A stretch of DNA of 11,311 nt from an uncultured Clostridium sp. (GCA_947057875.1 CAMSEX010000035.1:1-11311); one strand, 5' to 3'. Positions 1 to 7,558 are shown, counted from the stretch's first letter. The notes: generated from the letters alone by a model not told the origin. Made by a program: numbers and translations.

Positions 1-79
1 GACAAATGCTTGTGAAATACATATAATTAAATTACTAAAATGAGGAAGAAAGAACCTAAAAACAAGAAGGAGGCACAAA

Positions 80-526
80 ATGAAAGTAATTTTAAAACAA
101 GATATTAAAGGTGTTGGGAAAAAGGATCAAGTGATTAGTGCAGCAGATGGCTATGCGAAAAATTATTTGTTTCCAAGAAATATGGCAGTTCCAGCTGATA
201 GTGGAAACATGAATAATTTGAAGGCAAAGCAAGATTCTGAAAGTTTTAGAAAGGCAGAAGATAGAAAAGCTTCAGAAGCGCTTGCTGAAAAAATGAAAAA
301 TATTACGTTAAAATTTCAAGTAAAAGCTGGTGAAAATGGTCGTTTATTTGGGGCGATTACAGCCAAAGAAATTGCAGAAACGTTGAAAAGAGATTTTGAT
401 ATTGTGGTGGATAAAAAGAAAGTTATGTTAGCAGATAGCATCAAAGTGGCAGGAACGCAAACAGTTGAGATTAAGCTAAATGAAGGTGTTGTTGCAAAAC
501 TTACAGTCATGGTAACAGAAAAATAA
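80..526 (+). CDS. rplI: 50S ribosomal protein L9
   Basis: L9 is a two-domain protein of the large ribosomal subunit that binds 23S rRNA near the base of the L1 stalk and helps maintain reading-frame fidelity. The 148-residue product has the usual family length. Its N-terminal RNA-binding domain (about residues 1-50) carries the recognisable L9 signature: the start MKVILKQDIKGVGKK, then GYAKNYLFPRNMAVPA. A lysine-rich connecting helix (about 45-75) leads to the C-terminal domain with the conserved GRLFGAIT stretch (about residues 87-94). A strong AAGGAGG at 67-73 lies six bases before the ATG and fixes the start. dnaB begins 25 bases downstream on the same strand, the classic rplI-dnaB pairing of Firmicutes, so co-transcription is likely. 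The identification is firm. Confidence 0.98.
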   Translation: MKVILKQDIKGVGKKDQVISAADGYAKNYLFPRNMAVPADSGNMNNLKAKQDSESFRKAEDRKASEALAEKMKNITLKFQVKAGENGRLFGAITAKEIAETLKRDFDIVVDKKKVMLADSIKVAGTQTVEIKLNEGVVAKLTVMVTEK

Positions 527-551
527 AAAGGCAAGAAATGGAGTTTTTAAG

Positions 552-1892
552 ATGGATGTAGGAAAAGTGCCGCCACATGATATTGAAGCAGAGCAAGCAG
601 TGATTGGTTCGATGCTAACTGACAAAGATGCTGTGCTAAGCAGTGTGGAGATTTTGGGCAAAGAGGCGTTTTATCGCGAGGATAATAAAGCGATTTATGA
701 TGCCATTTTGAGTTTGTATGCGAAAAATGAGCCAATTGATTTGATTACAGTGAAAAATGAATTGGTGGAGGCTGGTAATTTTGAGCGAATTGGTGGAATA
801 GAATATTTGGCTTCATTGCCAGATAAGGTTCCTACGACTGCCAATGTAGAGCGTTATATTAAAATTGTAGATGAAAAGTATATGCTAAGGAATTTGATTC
901 AATCTTCTAATGAATTGTTGGCGCTTGGTTATAATGAAACTGAGGAAATTGATGAAATTTTAGATTTGGCGGAAAGAAAAATTTTTGATTTATCACAAAA
1001 TAAAAACACGAAAGGCTATGCTTCGATTAAAGATGTGTTGGTGGAGTCATTTGCAGAATTGGAACGATTGTATAACCAAAAAGGAAGCATCACAGGTGTG
1101 CCAAGTGGTTTTATTGATTTAGATAATATGACATCTGGGTTTCATGGTTCGGAGCTGATTATTATTGCGGCGCGTCCTGCGATGGGAAAATCTGCTTTTG
1201 CTATTAATATTGCGACAAATGCCGCTGTAAAAAATAATGTTCCTGTTGTGATTTTCAACTTGGAGATGTCCAAAGAACAGATTGGTAACAGAATTTTGGG
1301 AAGCGAAGCTATGGTCGATAGCAACAAAATTAGAACAGGGCAAATTGAAGATAGCGATTGGGGAAAATTGGCAACTGCTTCAGGGCTCTTGTCAGATGCA
1401 CCAATTTACATTGACGATACACCGGGCATCAAAGTTATGGATATCCGAACCAAATGCAGAAAATTGAAAATGGAAAAAAAGATTGGTTTGATTGTGATTG
1501 ACTATTTGCAATTGATACAAGGAAATTCTAAAAGAGGCGGAACGCGTGAGCAGGAAATTTCGGAGATTAGCCGTTCTCTTAAAATTTTGGCAAAAGAATT
1601 AGATGTGCCAGTGATTGCTTTGTCGCAGTTGTCGCGTAGTGTGGAAAGTAGGGAAGATAAACGCCCAATGCTTTCTGATTTGAGAGAATCTGGCGCCATC
1701 GAGCAAGATGCAGATATTGTTATGTTTTTGTATCGAGATGATTATTATAATGAGGATAGCAGTGATAAAAATAAAGCAGAAGTGATTGTGGCAAAGCATA
1801 GAGGTGGTTCGACTGGAACGAGAAAACTTTTGTGGATGCCAAGTTATACAAAATTTGGAAATTTGTCAAATCAGCAGTATGAGAACTATTAA
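552..1892 (+). CDS. dnaB: replicative DNA helicase DnaB (DnaC in Bacillus naming)
   Basis: This is the hexameric 5'-3' helicase that unwinds DNA ahead of the replisome using ATP and recruits primase. The 446-residue length is normal. The N-terminal primase-interaction domain occupies about residues 5-105 (start PPHDIEAEQAVIGSML). A linker follows, then the RecA-like ATPase core from about residue 175. Visible motifs are Walker A PAMGKS (209-214), Walker B with IDYLQL (316-321), the GGTREQEISEISRSLK helix, and the late LSDLRESGAIEQDAD motif. No intein or insertion interrupts the motifs. The ribosome site is modest (GGAG at 540-543, eight bases before the ATG). The stop lies 11 bases before tilS, which suggests one transcript rplI-dnaB-tilS. 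The call is secure. Confidence 0.98.
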   Translation: MDVGKVPPHDIEAEQAVIGSMLTDKDAVLSSVEILGKEAFYREDNKAIYDAILSLYAKNEPIDLITVKNELVEAGNFERIGGIEYLASLPDKVPTTANVERYIKIVDEKYMLRNLIQSSNELLALGYNETEEIDEILDLAERKIFDLSQNKNTKGYASIKDVLVESFAELERLYNQKGSITGVPSGFIDLDNMTSGFHGSELIIIAARPAMGKSAFAINIATNAAVKNNVPVVIFNLEMSKEQIGNRILGSEAMVDSNKIRTGQIEDSDWGKLATASGLLSDAPIYIDDTPGIKVMDIRTKCRKLKMEKKIGLIVIDYLQLIQGNSKRGGTREQEISEISRSLKILAKELDVPVIALSQLSRSVESREDKRPMLSDLRESGAIEQDADIVMFLYRDDYYNEDSSDKNKAEVIVAKHRGGSTGTRKLLWMPSYTKFGNLSNQQYENY

Positions 1893-1903
1893 AAAAGGGT
1901 AGA

Positions 1904-2899
1904 ATGATGTTAGAACAAAAAGTTTATGATTTTATAACCAAATATCAGTTAATTGAAAATGGCGACCGAGTGTTACTAGGGGTTTCTGGCGGACCAGATT
2001 CGATTGCTATGCTAAATATTTTGAGTAAAATCAGGCAAGATGGATTATTGAAATTTGAAATTTTTGTAGCACATGTCAATCATGGTTTGCGTGAAAATGC
2101 AAAAATAGATGAAGTCTTTGTGGAAAATTTTTGTCAGACTGTCAATGTTCCGTATTTTGTAAAACATGCTCATGTAGCAGAAATTGCTAAACGTGAAAAA
2201 CGTGGTTTAGAGGAAACGGGAAGAAAAGTAAGATATGATTTTTTTGACGAAATTCAGCAAAAAGTGGGAGCAAATAAAATTGCGATTGCGCACAATCAAA
2301 ATGACCAAGCAGAGACAATTATGATGAACATTTTGCGTGGAACAGGTACCAAAGGATTAATTGGGATAGAAAAGAAAACAGGTAAATATATTCGTCCACT
2401 ACTTGAAGCGCAAAGATTTGAGATTGAGGCATATTTAAAAGAAGAAAGAATCGAAGCAAGACAGGATGAATCCAATAGTGATAATACATTTACGAGAAAT
2501 AAAATTAGAAATATTGTTTTGCCGTATCTTGAAAAAGAGTTTAATCCAAGTATAATTGGTACATTAGAGAGATTATCTGAACTGGCAAAAGAACAAGAAG
2601 AATATTTAGAAAAACAGACAATTCGAGTTTATGGTAAAATTTGTATTTCGGAAAATGAGAGAAATGAGGTTATTTTAAATATCAAAGAATTTAACAAGCA
2701 GGAAAAATTATTGCAAAAAAGAATTATTTTATATTCTATTAGCAAACTGTTTGGAACGACTAAAGGCATTGAAAAAGTACATATAGATGATATCATAAAA
2801 CTTTGTAATAACAATATTGGAAACAAATATTTGACACCGAATAAACGTGTTAAAATTGGTTTGCAAGATAAAAAATTAAAAATTACAAAAATCACTTGA
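1904..2899 (+). CDS. tilS: tRNA(Ile)-lysidine synthase TilS, short form
   Basis: TilS uses ATP and lysine to convert C34 of the CAU-anticodon tRNA-Ile into lysidine, so that the tRNA reads AUA as Ile. The PP-loop motif SGGPDS is at residues 28-33, followed by HVNHGLRENA and the characteristic AHNQNDQAETIMMNILRGTG block. The DESNSDNTFTRNKIR stretch (188-202) is another family hallmark. The protein is 331 residues, well short of the roughly 430-470 of the E. coli and B. subtilis enzymes. It appears to lack a full C-terminal TilS domain and resembles the short architecture known from Aquifex. ATG ATG at 1904/1907 leaves the start ambiguous by one codon, with AAGGG at 1895-1899 as a weak ribosome site. 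In Bacillus hpt lies between tilS and ftsH; here the interval to ftsH is 61 bases and holds no gene. Confidence 0.95.
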   Translation: MMLEQKVYDFITKYQLIENGDRVLLGVSGGPDSIAMLNILSKIRQDGLLKFEIFVAHVNHGLRENAKIDEVFVENFCQTVNVPYFVKHAHVAEIAKREKRGLEETGRKVRYDFFDEIQQKVGANKIAIAHNQNDQAETIMMNILRGTGTKGLIGIEKKTGKYIRPLLEAQRFEIEAYLKEERIEARQDESNSDNTFTRNKIRNIVLPYLEKEFNPSIIGTLERLSELAKEQEEYLEKQTIRVYGKICISENERNEVILNIKEFNKQEKLLQKRIILYSISKLFGTTKGIEKVHIDDIIKLCNNNIGNKYLTPNKRVKIGLQDKKLKITKIT

Positions 2900-2945
2900 A
2901 AAAATTTTGATTGTGTGCTACTATGTTAAATGGATTACTATATCA

Positions 2946-2952
2946 AAGGAGG
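2946..2952 (+). promoter_or_regulatory. Shine-Dalgarno that sets a TTG start for ftsH
   Basis: A consensus AAGGAGG lies eight bases before TTG at 2961. It supports TTG 2961 over the in-frame TTG at 2907, which has no comparable site and would add 18 residues upstream of the normal FtsH N-terminus. Confidence 0.85.
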
Positions 2953-2960
2953 AAATAATT

Positions 2961-4776
2961 TTGAAAAGTGGAATAAAAACATTGGCGATTTGGCTGATAA
3001 TTATCATTATTTCAGTTGCAGTTTTAAGTGGGTTGTTGAATAATTCAGACAGAAAGATGAATTATTCTGAGTTGATTCAAGCAATTAATCAAGGACAAGT
3101 TACAGAGATAGAAATATCGTCTGATAAGGAAACTTTGTATGTAACTGAAAAAAGTGGAGATATTAACAATCGTGTAAAAGAAGTAACAATCCCAAGTTTA
3201 GATACATTTATGAAGGAAATATCGGAAAATATTGCTTCGCGGACAAATTACAGTAACGCAAGATGAAGAATCTGCTTTTGTTGCAATTTTAAGTGTATTT
3301 TCACCATTTGTCATTCTTATCATTTTCTTAGTTTTCTGGTTATTGCTGATGAACCCTAATCAAGGTGGAAATAAAACATCTATGACATTTGGAAAAAGCA
3401 AAGCAAGAATGATTAATATGAATGATAAAAATAGAGTTTTATTTAAAGATGTAGCAGGTGTTGATGAGGAAAAAGAAGAATTACAAGAAATTGTAGAATT
3501 TTTGAAATCCCCAAAGAAATTTACAGATATGGGAGCTAGAATTCCAAAAGGAGTTTTATTGGTAGGGCAACCAGGAACTGGTAAAACGTTGCTTGCAAAA
3601 GCTGTTGCAGGAGAAGCGGGCGTACCATTCTTTATTATTAGTGGTTCTGATTTTGTGGAAATGTTTGTTGGTGTTGGTGCTTCTCGTGTGAGAGATTTGT
3701 TTGACCAAGCAAAGAAAAATGCGCCATGTATTATTTTTATCGATGAGATTGATGCAGTTGGACGCCAAAGAGGTGCTGGTCTTGGTGGAGGTCATGATGA
3801 AAGAGAACAAACATTAAATCAATTGTTGGTTGAAATGGATGGATTTAGTCCAAATGAAGGTGTGATTGTGCTTGCTGCGACAAACAGACCAGATGTTTTA
3901 GATAAAGCGTTGCTAAGAGCAGGAAGATTTGACCGTCAAATTGTAGTTGGCGCACCAGATGTGAAGGCGAGAGAAGAAATTCTAGAAGTGCATGCTAGAA
4001 AGAAAAGAATGGCACCAGATGTTGATTTGAGTATTGTTGCTAAAAATACAGCTGGATTTGCAGGAGCTGATTTGGAAAATGTGCTAAATGAAGCTGCGCT
4101 TCTTACGGCAAGACGTGACAAACAAGAAATTGGAATGCAAGAAATTGAAGAAGCCATGGTAAAAGTGACGATGGGACCAGAGAAAAAGTCAAGAGTAATT
4201 AGTGAAAAAGAGAAAAAATTGGTTGCTTTTCACGAGGCGGGACATGCTGTTGTTAGCCGATTTTTGCCAACTCAGGACAATGTACATCAAATTTCCATTG
4301 TGCCAAGAGGAATGGCTGGTGGTTATACGATGTATCGTCCTGCAGAGGATAAATCTTTTATGAGTAAAACAGAAATGGAAGAAAATATTGTTTCTTTGCT
4401 TGGTGGTAGAGTGGCAGAACAGCTTGTTTTGGGAGATGTTTCTACTGGCGCAAGTAATGATATTGAAAGAGCAACAAAGATTGCCAAAAGTATGGTTACC
4501 AAGTATGGCATGAGTGATGTGGTTGGTACAATTATGTTTGGTTCAGGGCAAGAAGAAGTATTCTTAGGTAGGGATTTTGCACAGCATAACGATGTAAGTG
4601 AACAAACAGCTTCTGTAATTGATGCAGAAGTGAAAAATATTATTGATACAGCTTACAGAAGAGCAGTTGATATATTAAATCAAAATATGTCAAAATTGCA
4701 GGAAGTTGCAGGTGTGTTAATGGAAAGAGAAAAAATTGATGGCGAAGAATTTGAAGAAATAATGAACCGATTATAA
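2961..4776 (+). CDS. ftsH: ATP-dependent zinc metalloprotease FtsH, reading frame broken near base 3240
   Basis: FtsH is a membrane-anchored hexameric AAA+ protease that degrades misfolded membrane proteins and short-lived regulators. Frame 1 runs from TTG 2961 to a TGA at 3264-3266; frame 2 covers 3232-4776. Moving from TCG (3237-3239) to GGA (3241-3243) by skipping C3240 gives a continuous protein of about 604 residues, a normal FtsH length. Joined numbering: first membrane helix about 6-27, extracytoplasmic domain about 30-105, second helix about 107-130. Walker A GQPGTGKT is at 202-209, Walker B FIDE at 259-262, and the second region of homology starts with ATNRPD (306-311). The zinc site HEAGH is at 424-428, with the third ligand D500 in GASNDIERA. 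All catalytic residues are intact. The fault is either a one-base insertion or a two-base deletion. If real, the second reading frame alone would lack the first membrane helix and most of the outer domain. Confidence 0.93.
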
Positions 4777-4787
4777 AAAATAAAATG

Positions 4788-4816
4788 ACTACTGAAAAAT
4801 TTTCAGTAGTTGTTTT
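4788..4816. terminator. bidirectional intrinsic terminator between ftsH and the regulator gene
   Basis: ACTACTGAAAA (4788-4798) pairs perfectly with TTTTCAGTAGT (4800-4810); the A/T centre will form the loop. On the + strand TGTTTTTTATTTT follows, serving ftsH. On the - strand CATTTTATTTTTT follows, serving the convergent regulator gene. Confidence 0.9.
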
Positions 4817-4835
4817 TTATTTTAATTTTTTCTTT

Positions 4836-5072
4836 TTATATGAAAATAAATTTTTTTGCCTCTTGGATAAGGTTTTTTTCGTCAGTTAAACCAGTAATAT
4901 AGTCAATTAATGTATTGTAAAATAATGCAAATTTTTCGATAGTGTCAATTGGAGCTACTCTTTCTCCGTTTTCATATCGAATATAGGAGTTTTTTGAAAT
5001 ATAAGCGATTTTAGCACAGTTTTCTTGTGTTAAATCGTTATCTTCTCGTAATTCTCTTAATCTTAGTTCCAT
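4836..5072 (-). CDS. small XRE/Cro-family helix-turn-helix regulator
   Basis: The 78-residue product is essentially one helix-turn-helix domain of the XRE/Cro (HTH_3) type. It starts MELRLRELREDNDLTQE; the recognition region ISKNSYIRYENGERVAP follows, then IDTIEKFALFYNTLIDYITG, the usual tail of this fold. Its ligand and targets cannot be told from sequence. Translation most likely starts at ATG 5072, because GAGGTG (5084-5079) lies six bases upstream; a GTG at 5081 overlaps that ribosome site and is disfavoured. TATAAT at 5096-5091 on this strand, with a weak TTAACC about 18 bases upstream, could be its promoter, though the leader would be very short. It is divergent from the decayed pilin-like gene (64 bases between starts), so control of that gene or of itself is plausible but unproven. 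Confidence 0.85.
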   Translation of the reverse strand: MELRLRELREDNDLTQENCAKIAYISKNSYIRYENGERVAPIDTIEKFALFYNTLIDYITGLTDEKNLIQEAKKFIFI

Positions 5073-5136
5073 TTTATTCACCTCAAAAACATTATATAAA
5101 AATTACCCATTTGGGGTTAAAATAAGGAGGAAACGA

Positions 5137-5769
5137 ATGAAAAACAGTAGTAAAAATAACAAGGGAATTACATTAATTGCACTTATGATTACAATTATTG
5201 TGCTATTGATTTTAGTAGGTGTATCAATTAATTTGGTAGCAGGAAGCAACGGTATTTTAGGAAAGGCACAAAAGGCAGTGGATATTAACAATATGGCGAA
5301 AATTAAGGAAGAAATTGAGTTAAAAATTGCAGAGTTAGAAATGGATTATTATATGACAGATAACAATTTTGCAAATGTGAATGATTATGTGAAAGCAGAA
5401 TTAGAAAAAGGAGTGGAGATTCCAAGTGGAGCAGTGATTACAACAGATAGCAGTGGAAGCTTGAACTATGATGGAATGCAAATAGGAACCTTAAATCCAG
5501 ATGGAAGCGTAAGCATTGATGGCGAAATAAATGGAAGTCAAATTGTGACGAAATATACAGTTTCGTATAATCCAAATGGAGGACAAGGAGGACCAGGAAG
5601 TAGTAGACATGAAAATGGAGAAACAGTAACAGTTGACTTTTCAAGAACGCCAACTCAAACAGGATGCACATTTTTAGGTTGGGCAAGAACAGCAAATGCA
5701 ACAGTACCAGAATTTACAAGTTCAGGAAGTTTCATGGTAAGTGGAAATACAACTTTGTATGCCGTTTGA
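5137..5769 (+). CDS. N-terminal fragment: type IV pilin-like segment plus InlB B-repeat
   Basis: This 210-residue frame is open from its own ribosome site and could still be translated. Residues 9-31 (KGITLIALMITIIVLLILVG and onward) form a class III signal / pilin helix: a basic leader, a K-G junction after residue 10 as the possible prepilin peptidase site, then a hydrophobic stretch. The Glu normally found at +5 of true major pilins is absent (Ala there), so pilus assembly is uncertain. Residues 35-75 are a charged amphipathic helix, typical of pilin-like proteins. From about residue 140 (YTVSYNPNGG) to the end is one InlB B-repeat (Listeria-Bacteroides repeat, Flg_new family), with GCTFLGWARTANA and a NTTLYAV end. 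The repeat stops one residue before its conserved final Trp, which is the evidence that TGA 5767 is a mutation. Confidence 0.7.
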   Translation: MKNSSKNNKGITLIALMITIIVLLILVGVSINLVAGSNGILGKAQKAVDINNMAKIKEEIELKIAELEMDYYMTDNNFANVNDYVKAELEKGVEIPSGAVITTDSSGSLNYDGMQIGTLNPDGSVSIDGEINGSQIVTKYTVSYNPNGGQGGPGSSRHENGETVTVDFSRTPTQTGCTFLGWARTANATVPEFTSSGSFMVSGNTTLYAV

Positions 5770-6118
5770 GAATATGGACAGGCTTGGCATGCGGCGCATC
5801 CAGAAACATATACCAACAGGATTTGCGCAAACAGAAGGAACAGTTGACACTGGTTATGTTATCAAAGACAGTGAAGGCAATGAGTTTGTATGGATACCAG
5901 TAGCCAATGATGAGGCATATGCTAAAAAATTGGGGACAAAGAATTACTATTTAAAACAGGATGGCACTACAGTAATTTCAATTGCAGATGGAATTAAAGG
6001 AGATAAGTTAGGTGTAACTAATATTTTGGGAACAACAGTTGAAAATACAATAACAGCACAGCAACCAGAATATCCAATTGTGAAAAAGGCAGGAGGATTC
6101 TGGGTAGGAAGATATGAG

Positions 6119-6762
6119 CAGGCATAAAAAGTGTAACACATGATGTAGTTATGGATACATCTACTTTGGATGATAATATCACAATAAAGTTAGGAAATGA
6201 ACCGATTGTTGGCGTTACACATGATAAATCTTTAGAAGTGAGTAATAATTGGAGAAATGGAAATGCAGATGAAACAAAAGGAACAGTGGCTTTCCAAAGT
6301 GGATTAATAACAGGAAGTCAGTGGGATGCAATGTGTAAATTTATTGGTTGGGATATAGCAGATTCTGATTGTATAACTTGGGGAAACTATGCGTATACTG
6401 AAAGTAAAAATTATTTGCAAGTGTATCATTCAAATAATCGAGGTGCTGGTGATTGGATTTTGAGTAGTAATATTATGAAAAATATTGGAGAATCATATAG
6501 ATTTCCAACAGGAATATTTGAAACAGCAGAAGGGAGAAATACAGCACAAAAGAATATTTATGATGTAGCAGGAAATGTATGGGAATTAACGACAGAAATT
6601 GCAAATTATGGTGAAAATAGTGCTGTATTTAGAGGAGGAGATAGTGTACATGCTGGAGATAAAGAATTTGCTACATTTCGTTATAATTTTTTCTATATAA
6701 TAGAACAAAATAAAGAAACTGCTATAGGACTTGGTTTTCACATAGTGCTTTATGTGGAGTAA
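6119..6762 (+). pseudogene. C-terminal fragment: SUMF1 / formylglycine-generating-enzyme fold
   Basis: The frame is open from the third lesion at 6118/6119 to TAA 6760-6762; the first ATG is at 6151, without a convincing ribosome site. The bases at 6553-6597 encode NIYDVAGNVWELTTE, the signature of the FGE-sulfatase (SUMF1) family, followed by VFRGGD and, near the end, GFHIVLYV. These are the usual C-terminal landmarks of this C-type-lectin-related fold. Upstream, GITGSQWDAM-like text (LITGSQWDAMCKF) and YRFPTG also fit the family. In proteins with this pilin-like architecture the fold is generally thought to act as a binding or display domain rather than as the sulfatase-activating enzyme. 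I see no sulfatase gene nearby. Alone, this piece has no secretion signal, so it is probably non-functional. Confidence 0.7.
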
Positions 6763-6804
6763 TAATTTTTGCATAAAAAGTATTTTTTTGTTAATGCTAA
6801 AGAT

Positions 6805-7161
6805 ATGAAAAATAAAAACTTTTGGAAAAACATGTTAATTGGTTTTTTGGCCGGAATGGTAAGTGGTTTTTTTAGTGCAGGAGGAGGTTTACTACTTGTG
6901 CCATATATGAGTTCTGTTTTGAAAATGGAAGAAGTCAAAGCGAGAGCTACTACCATTTTTTGTATATTTGTGTTGGTTTTGACAAGTGGGACTTTTTATT
7001 TGGGACAAAATTATATTGATTGGGAAATTTCACTAAAATGTGCCTTTGGAGGAATTATTGGTGGTTATATTGGTTCTAAAATTTTGTTTCATTCTGGAAA
7101 AAAGTTTTTGCAAATTTCGTTTATTATATTTTTGATTTATGCAGGAGTTAAGATGATATGA
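6805..7161 (+). CDS. half-size TSUP (TauE/SafE-like) membrane transporter subunit, N-terminal half
   Basis: TSUP proteins are membrane carriers proposed to move sulfite, sulfoacetate or related anions; the substrate cannot be inferred here. The 118-residue product matches the first half of a full-length TSUP protein. It has the glycine-rich SAGGGLLLVPYM loop after the first helix, then KARATTIFCIF, a helix pair around GGIIGGYIGSKI, and a final helix ending YAGVKMI; three or four membrane segments are visible. The start is uncertain. ATG 6805 fits the distance to the first helix, while TTG 6769 has GGAG at 6756-6759 and would add 12 residues. Its TGA overlaps the ATG of the next gene (ATGA at 7158-7161), implying translational coupling with the second half. 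Confidence 0.82.
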   Translation: MKNKNFWKNMLIGFLAGMVSGFFSAGGGLLLVPYMSSVLKMEEVKARATTIFCIFVLVLTSGTFYLGQNYIDWEISLKCAFGGIIGGYIGSKILFHSGKKFLQISFIIFLIYAGVKMI

Positions 7162-7545
7162 AAGAAATTCTTTTTGGATTGATTTCTGGAGTGGTTGCAT
7201 CTCTTGGTATGGGCGGTGGGACCATTTTGATTTTATTACTGAATTTGTTTAGTTCAATAGAGCAACATAAAGTGCAAGGTGTTAATTTAGTTTTTTTTAT
7301 TCCAACATCAATTGTGGCAATTTTTATGAATATAAAATGCAAAACGATTGATTATAAAGTGGCAAAACCGCTTATGTATTTTGGTGTAATAGGAGCGATT
7401 TGTCGGAAGTCTATTGTCTTTTAGAGTAGATAATCAAAGTTTGAAAAAATATTTTGGTTATTTCTTGATTTTGATTGCGTTACTTCAAATTTTGGCATTT
7501 TTTAGACAGTATAGATTGGAGAAAAAAGAGGATAATAAAGGATAA
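7158..7545 (+). pseudogene. half-size TSUP (TauE/SafE-like) subunit, C-terminal half, frameshifted
   Basis: The first 80 residues or so match the second half of a TSUP transporter: MKEILFGLISGVVASLGMGGG, the repeat of the glycine motif of the upstream gene, then helices through VAKPLMYFGVIGAI. The frame then reads CRKSIVF and stops at 7422-7424. Omitting one T from the TTT at 7399-7401 restores IVGSLLSFRVDNQSL and a last hydrophobic helix (YFGYFLILIALLQILAFF), ending in a charged tail at TAA 7543-7545. The restored product would be about 128 residues, matching the upstream half. The restored stop overlaps the ribosome site of the next gene, as expected for an intact operon, which supports the reconstruction. 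The extra T could be a real inactivating mutation or a sequencing error. Confidence 0.8.
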
Positions 7546-7558
7546 GGAGGGAAGAAAA

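Larger units (their letters stand above)
5137..6762 (+). pseudogene. decayed surface protein gene: pilin-like N-terminus, InlB B-repeat, SUMF1-fold C-terminus
   Basis: Three consecutive reading frames make sense only as parts of one former protein of roughly 540 residues. Three lesions separate them. (1) A TGA at 5767-5769 sits where the B-repeat should end LYAVW, so TGG has become TGA. (2) The frame changes near 5809-5812: the text HPETY in frame 1 continues as IPTGFAQTEGT in frame 2, as if a TA unit had been lost from TATATA. (3) The frame changes back at 6118/6119: GRYE continues as AGIKSVTHD if one G is restored (GAGGCAGGC to GAGCAGGC). Related proteins with a pilin-like N-terminus and a SUMF1-like fold are common in gut Clostridia. 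Three lesions in one gene suggest true decay. The start has a good AAGGAGG at 5124-5130. A fragment-encoded product cannot be excluded. Confidence 0.85.

Noticed and set aside
1..79. Tail of an upstream gene such as the GdpP-type phosphodiesterase that often precedes rplI
   Set aside because: The frames at 2-43 and 3-26 are open to the edge, but neither short tail is recognisable, so no gene can be supported.
2907..2960. Longer N-terminus of FtsH from TTG 2907 (18 extra residues)
   Set aside because: It has no ribosome site, and the extra text is unlike FtsH. TTG 2961 has a consensus AAGGAGG at the right distance.
3225..3250. Programmed +1 ribosomal frameshift in ftsH
   Set aside because: The bases at the junction allow no P-site re-pairing in the +1 frame, and no internal ribosome site or stimulatory element was seen. 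An indel is simpler.
5438..5701. 87-codon - strand frame opposite the B-repeat region
   Set aside because: It is a shadow of the + strand gene, has no ribosome site, and its Leu/His/Phe-rich text is typical of an antisense frame.
5767..5769. TGA read as tryptophan (alternative genetic code), which would extend the pilin-like frame
   Set aside because: TilS and the first TSUP gene end properly at TGA with the next gene spaced or overlapping as normal, Trp is TGG throughout, and a frameshift follows soon after in any case.
5664..5903. 79-codon + strand frame overlapping the first two lesions
   Set aside because: It shares bases with two frames that clearly match known domains, has no ribosome site and has no domain-like text.
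7475..7558. Longer form of the 45-residue membrane protein starting at 7475
   Set aside because: These bases are the out-of-frame tail of the TSUP half B gene; the strong ribosome site favours ATG 7559.
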